A DNA stretch of 7,289 bases, taken from assembly GCA_028706585.1 (NCBI GenBank), contig JAQTVX010000103.1:1-7289 (forward strand), in the 5' to 3' direction. The DNA is from Candidatus Krumholzibacteriia bacterium. Lineage in GTDB: Bacteria; Krumholzibacteriota; Krumholzibacteriia; Krumholzibacteriales; Krumholzibacteriaceae. Below the pieces are notes generated by a model, which saw nothing but the letters and a program-made list of their open reading frames with translations, had not been told where the DNA came from and searched no databases. Each line of letters opens with the position of its first letter. Within the stretch, counting starts at the first letter, position 1. Of this stretch, positions 5,918 to 7,289 are shown piece by piece. A program made the translations under genes and the position numbers.

Positions 5918-5928
5918 GCCTTTTTGAA

Positions 5929-5938
5929 TGCTATAGCA
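5929..5938. promoter_or_regulatory. Possible operator: perfect 10-bp palindrome upstream of the ferredoxin promoter
   Basis: TGCTATAGCA is perfectly self-complementary and lies 11 bases upstream of the -35 element, centred near -51 relative to the predicted transcription start. That position would suit an activator. I do not recognise the site, and a palindrome of this length can occur by chance. Confidence 0.25.
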
Positions 5939-5961
5939 AACTTTATTCAGGATAGTGAAAA

Positions 5962-6037
5962 TGGAGCTGGCGCGCGGAATCGAACCGCGGACCTGCGCAT
6001 TACGAGTGCGCTGCTCTACCAGCTGAGCTACGCCAGC
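5962..6037 (-). tRNA. tRNA-Thr, anticodon CGT
   Basis: A complete 76-base cloverleaf including an encoded CCA. The 7-bp acceptor stem is GCTGGCG / CGCCAGC, the D arm GCTC...GAGC and the anticodon stem GCGCA / TGCGC with loop CTCGTAA. The T arm is CGCGG-TTCGATT-CCGCG, the discriminator base is T (5965) and CCA is at 5964-5962. Anticodon CGT reads ACG threonine codons. The first two acceptor pairs (G1-C72, C2-G71) agree with known threonine identity elements. It has the same orientation as all its neighbours and lies between the permease gene and the ferredoxin promoter. Confidence 0.98.
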
Positions 6038-6054
6038 CCCCGCAAGCAGAGAAG

Positions 6055-6084
6055 TATATAAGCTTGAATGGGGAACGAATTCAA
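6055..6084 (-). promoter_or_regulatory. Possible promoter of the tRNA-Thr gene
   Basis: TTGAAT (6084-6079) and TATATA (6060-6055) are 18 bases apart; an overlapping TATACT at 6058-6053 is a better -10 but leaves a 20-base spacer. The predicted start falls near 6048, about 10 bases before the mature tRNA. The -35 lies within a 7-bp inverted repeat (6063-6069 and 6079-6085). Confidence 0.4.
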
Positions 6085-6085
6085 G
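6063..6085. repeat. Inverted repeat between the permease and tRNA genes
   Basis: CTTGAAT (6063-6069) and ATTCAAG (6079-6085) flank a 9-base spacer. The arms are AT-rich and one overlaps the likely -35 of the tRNA promoter. It lacks a T-run in the minus-strand direction, so it is a poor terminator for the permease transcript. It could be an operator or chance. Confidence 0.35.
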
Positions 6086-6105
6086 TGATTTTTCTCGCCG
6101 GCCCT

Positions 6106-7289
6106 TCACTCGTAGTGCAGTGCTTCGATCGGATTCATTGCGGCGGCCTTCTTCGCTGGATAGAACCCGAAGAATACGCCGATAACGCCCGAGAACAAGA
6201 AAGAGATGGCGATGATAAGCGGGTCTGCGATAACGGATGCCGAGATCGCCTTGCCTATCACAAAGGCCGTCACGAACCCCAGGATAATGCCGAGAATGCC
6301 CCCCATAAGGCTGATAATGGCGGCCTCGATGAGAAACTGCACAAGCACGTCCGCCTCTCGCGCCCCGATGGCCAGCCGAATCCCGATCTCTCTGGTCCGC
6401 TCGGTTACCGAGACGAGCATGATGTTCATGATGCCGATGCCTCCGACGAGCAGAGAGACACCGGCGACGCAGCTGAGAAGCAGCGTCATCATTCTCGTGA
6501 CGGATGTCGCCATTTCATTGATTTCGGTCTGGGTACGAATTGAGAAGTCGTTTTCCTCGGAACCGGCCAACCGGTGCGATCGCCGGAGGATTCCCTGCAG
6601 CTCGATTTTCGCCGCATCGACCTGGTCTTCCGATACGGCGCTCGCCGTGATGCTATTGATCCACTTCCCGTCGCCCAGGCGATAGAGCACCGTCGTGGCG
6701 GGCGCGAGAACGATGTCGTCCTGGTCCGATCCCATCATGTTCTGCCCCTTCCCGCTGAGCACACCGATTACGGTGAAGGGCACGTTACCTATGCGAATTT
6801 GCGCACCCACCGGGTCCTGACCTGGGAAAAGAGTGTCGGCCACGGTGGTGCCGAGAACGGCAACCTTGCTCATCGTTTTGATGTCGCGATCGGTGAAAAA
6901 TGAGCCGCGGTCGACCGGCCAGCTTCGAATCTCGGTGTAGTTCGGCGCCACACCTTGAATACTCGTGAACCAGTTGTTCCGCCCGGCGATGATCTGAGCG
7001 CTTTCGCGAGTGATCGGAGAGACATTCGTGATCAGGGTGGCCTCTTCCTTGATTTTCTCAACATCGCTCAACGTGAGGGTGTGCCAACTGCCCGCCCCTC
7101 TGCTCACACCTCCCATACCGCTCGCCCCAGGCATGACCATGAGGAGGTTGGTCCCGAGGGATTCGATCTTCCCCGAGATATCGGACTGCGTCCCTCTCCC
7201 CACCGAGATGAGGGCAATCACCGAGGCGACACCTATGAAGATGCCGAGCATCGTGAGGAAGCTCCGCATCCGGTTCTTCATGATGCTCT
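6106..7289 (-). CDS. MacB/FtsX-type ABC transporter permease, 5' end outside the window
   Basis: The 3' part of a MacB-like permease, open at the right edge. Counting from an internal Met at 7281, 391 residues are visible. The first membrane segment is RSFLTMLGIFIGVASVIALISVG (roughly 6-28). A large extracytoplasmic domain follows (about 30-262), then three membrane segments near 264-290, 313-343 and 354-376. The coupling motif TERTREIGIRLAIGAR (293-308) faces the ATPase, and the C-terminal YPAKKAAAMNPIEALHYE is the MacB-type ending. Codons before 7281 stay open and read Ser-Ile, as in homologues whose N-terminus is about 15 residues longer, so the true start is beyond the edge. Such permeases pair with a MacB ATPase and often an HlyD-like adaptor for export of peptides, lipoproteins or drugs. 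No partner is visible, so the substrate is unknown. It is probably unrelated to the metabolic genes. Confidence 0.93.
   Translation of the reverse strand, partial: SIMKNRMRSFLTMLGIFIGVASVIALISVGRGTQSDISGKIESLGTNLLMVMPGASGMGGVSRGAGSWHTLTLSDVEKIKEEATLITNVSPITRESAQIIAGRNNWFTSIQGVAPNYTEIRSWPVDRGSFFTDRDIKTMSKVAVLGTTVADTLFPGQDPVGAQIRIGNVPFTVIGVLSGKGQNMMGSDQDDIVLAPATTVLYRLGDGKWINSITASAVSEDQVDAAKIELQGILRRSHRLAGSEENDFSIRTQTEINEMATSVTRMMTLLLSCVAGVSLLVGGIGIMNIMLVSVTERTREIGIRLAIGAREADVLVQFLIEAAIISLMGGILGIILGFVTAFVIGKAISASVIADPLIIAISFLFSGVIGVFFGFYPAKKAAAMNPIEALHYE

Noticed and set aside
5962..6037. The tRNA-Thr gene as an integration site for a mobile element
   Set aside because: I see no integrase, no direct repeat of the tRNA 3' end and no change in gene style around it.
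6063..6095. Plus-strand terminator: CTTGAAT/ATTCAAG hairpin followed by TGATTTTT
   Set aside because: It would only work for plus-strand transcripts, and no plus-strand gene is present. The stem is short and AT-rich, so it is kept only as an inverted repeat.
5756..6109. A 117-codon minus-strand open frame reading through the tRNA
   Set aside because: It contains the well-known false translation of a tRNA gene (VAQLVEQRTRN...) and overlaps the ferredoxin start out of frame.

Overview
The window is a stretch of a GC-rich bacterial chromosome. Every gene that can be supported lies on the minus strand, so transcription runs from high to low coordinates. The content suggests an anaerobic or micro-aerobic bacterium that moves electrons through low-potential ferredoxin: a four-subunit 2-oxoacid:ferredoxin oxidoreductase sits with a malic enzyme, an isocitrate/isopropylmalate-family dehydrogenase and the start of an aconitase-superfamily gene. 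Good Shine-Dalgarno sites, a CCA-encoding tRNA gene and an intrinsic terminator point to Bacteria rather than Archaea. The phylum cannot be named from this sequence alone.

Layout in transcription order. At the right edge is the 3' part of a MacB/FtsX-type ABC transporter permease (7289-6106), then a tRNA-Thr(CGT) gene (6037-5962) with a plausible promoter in front of it. A good sigma70-like promoter (5917-5889) drives a 2[4Fe-4S] ferredoxin (5814-5596), which ends in a strong rho-independent terminator overlapping its stop codon. Then come korA (5485-4340), korB (4337-3510) and korC (3482-2934), closely packed. A 116-bp gap holding an inverted repeat precedes a malic enzyme (2817-1327) with an unusual lysine/alanine/proline-rich tail. 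A 67-bp gap holding a GC-rich hairpin precedes the isocitrate dehydrogenase-like gene (1259-141). Directly behind it begins a LeuC/aconitase-like large subunit that runs off the left edge. No stretch over 300 bases lacks a gene; the longest is the 147-bp promoter region between the tRNA and the ferredoxin.

How the genes fit together. In series, the aconitase-like protein, the isocitrate dehydrogenase-like enzyme and the 2-oxoacid:ferredoxin oxidoreductase would interconvert citrate, isocitrate, 2-oxoglutarate and succinyl-CoA, with reduced ferredoxin as electron product or donor. Malic enzyme links the C4 pool to pyruvate. The block could run oxidatively or reductively; the sequence does not say which.

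The most notable points are the histone-H1-like tail on the malic enzyme, a probable ACG start codon for the aconitase-like gene, mixed cofactor and substrate signatures in the dehydrogenase, and a full terminator between the ferredoxin and the oxidoreductase subunits it would be expected to serve. I see no mobile element, CRISPR array, phage gene or clearly new system; this is core metabolism with several local oddities.
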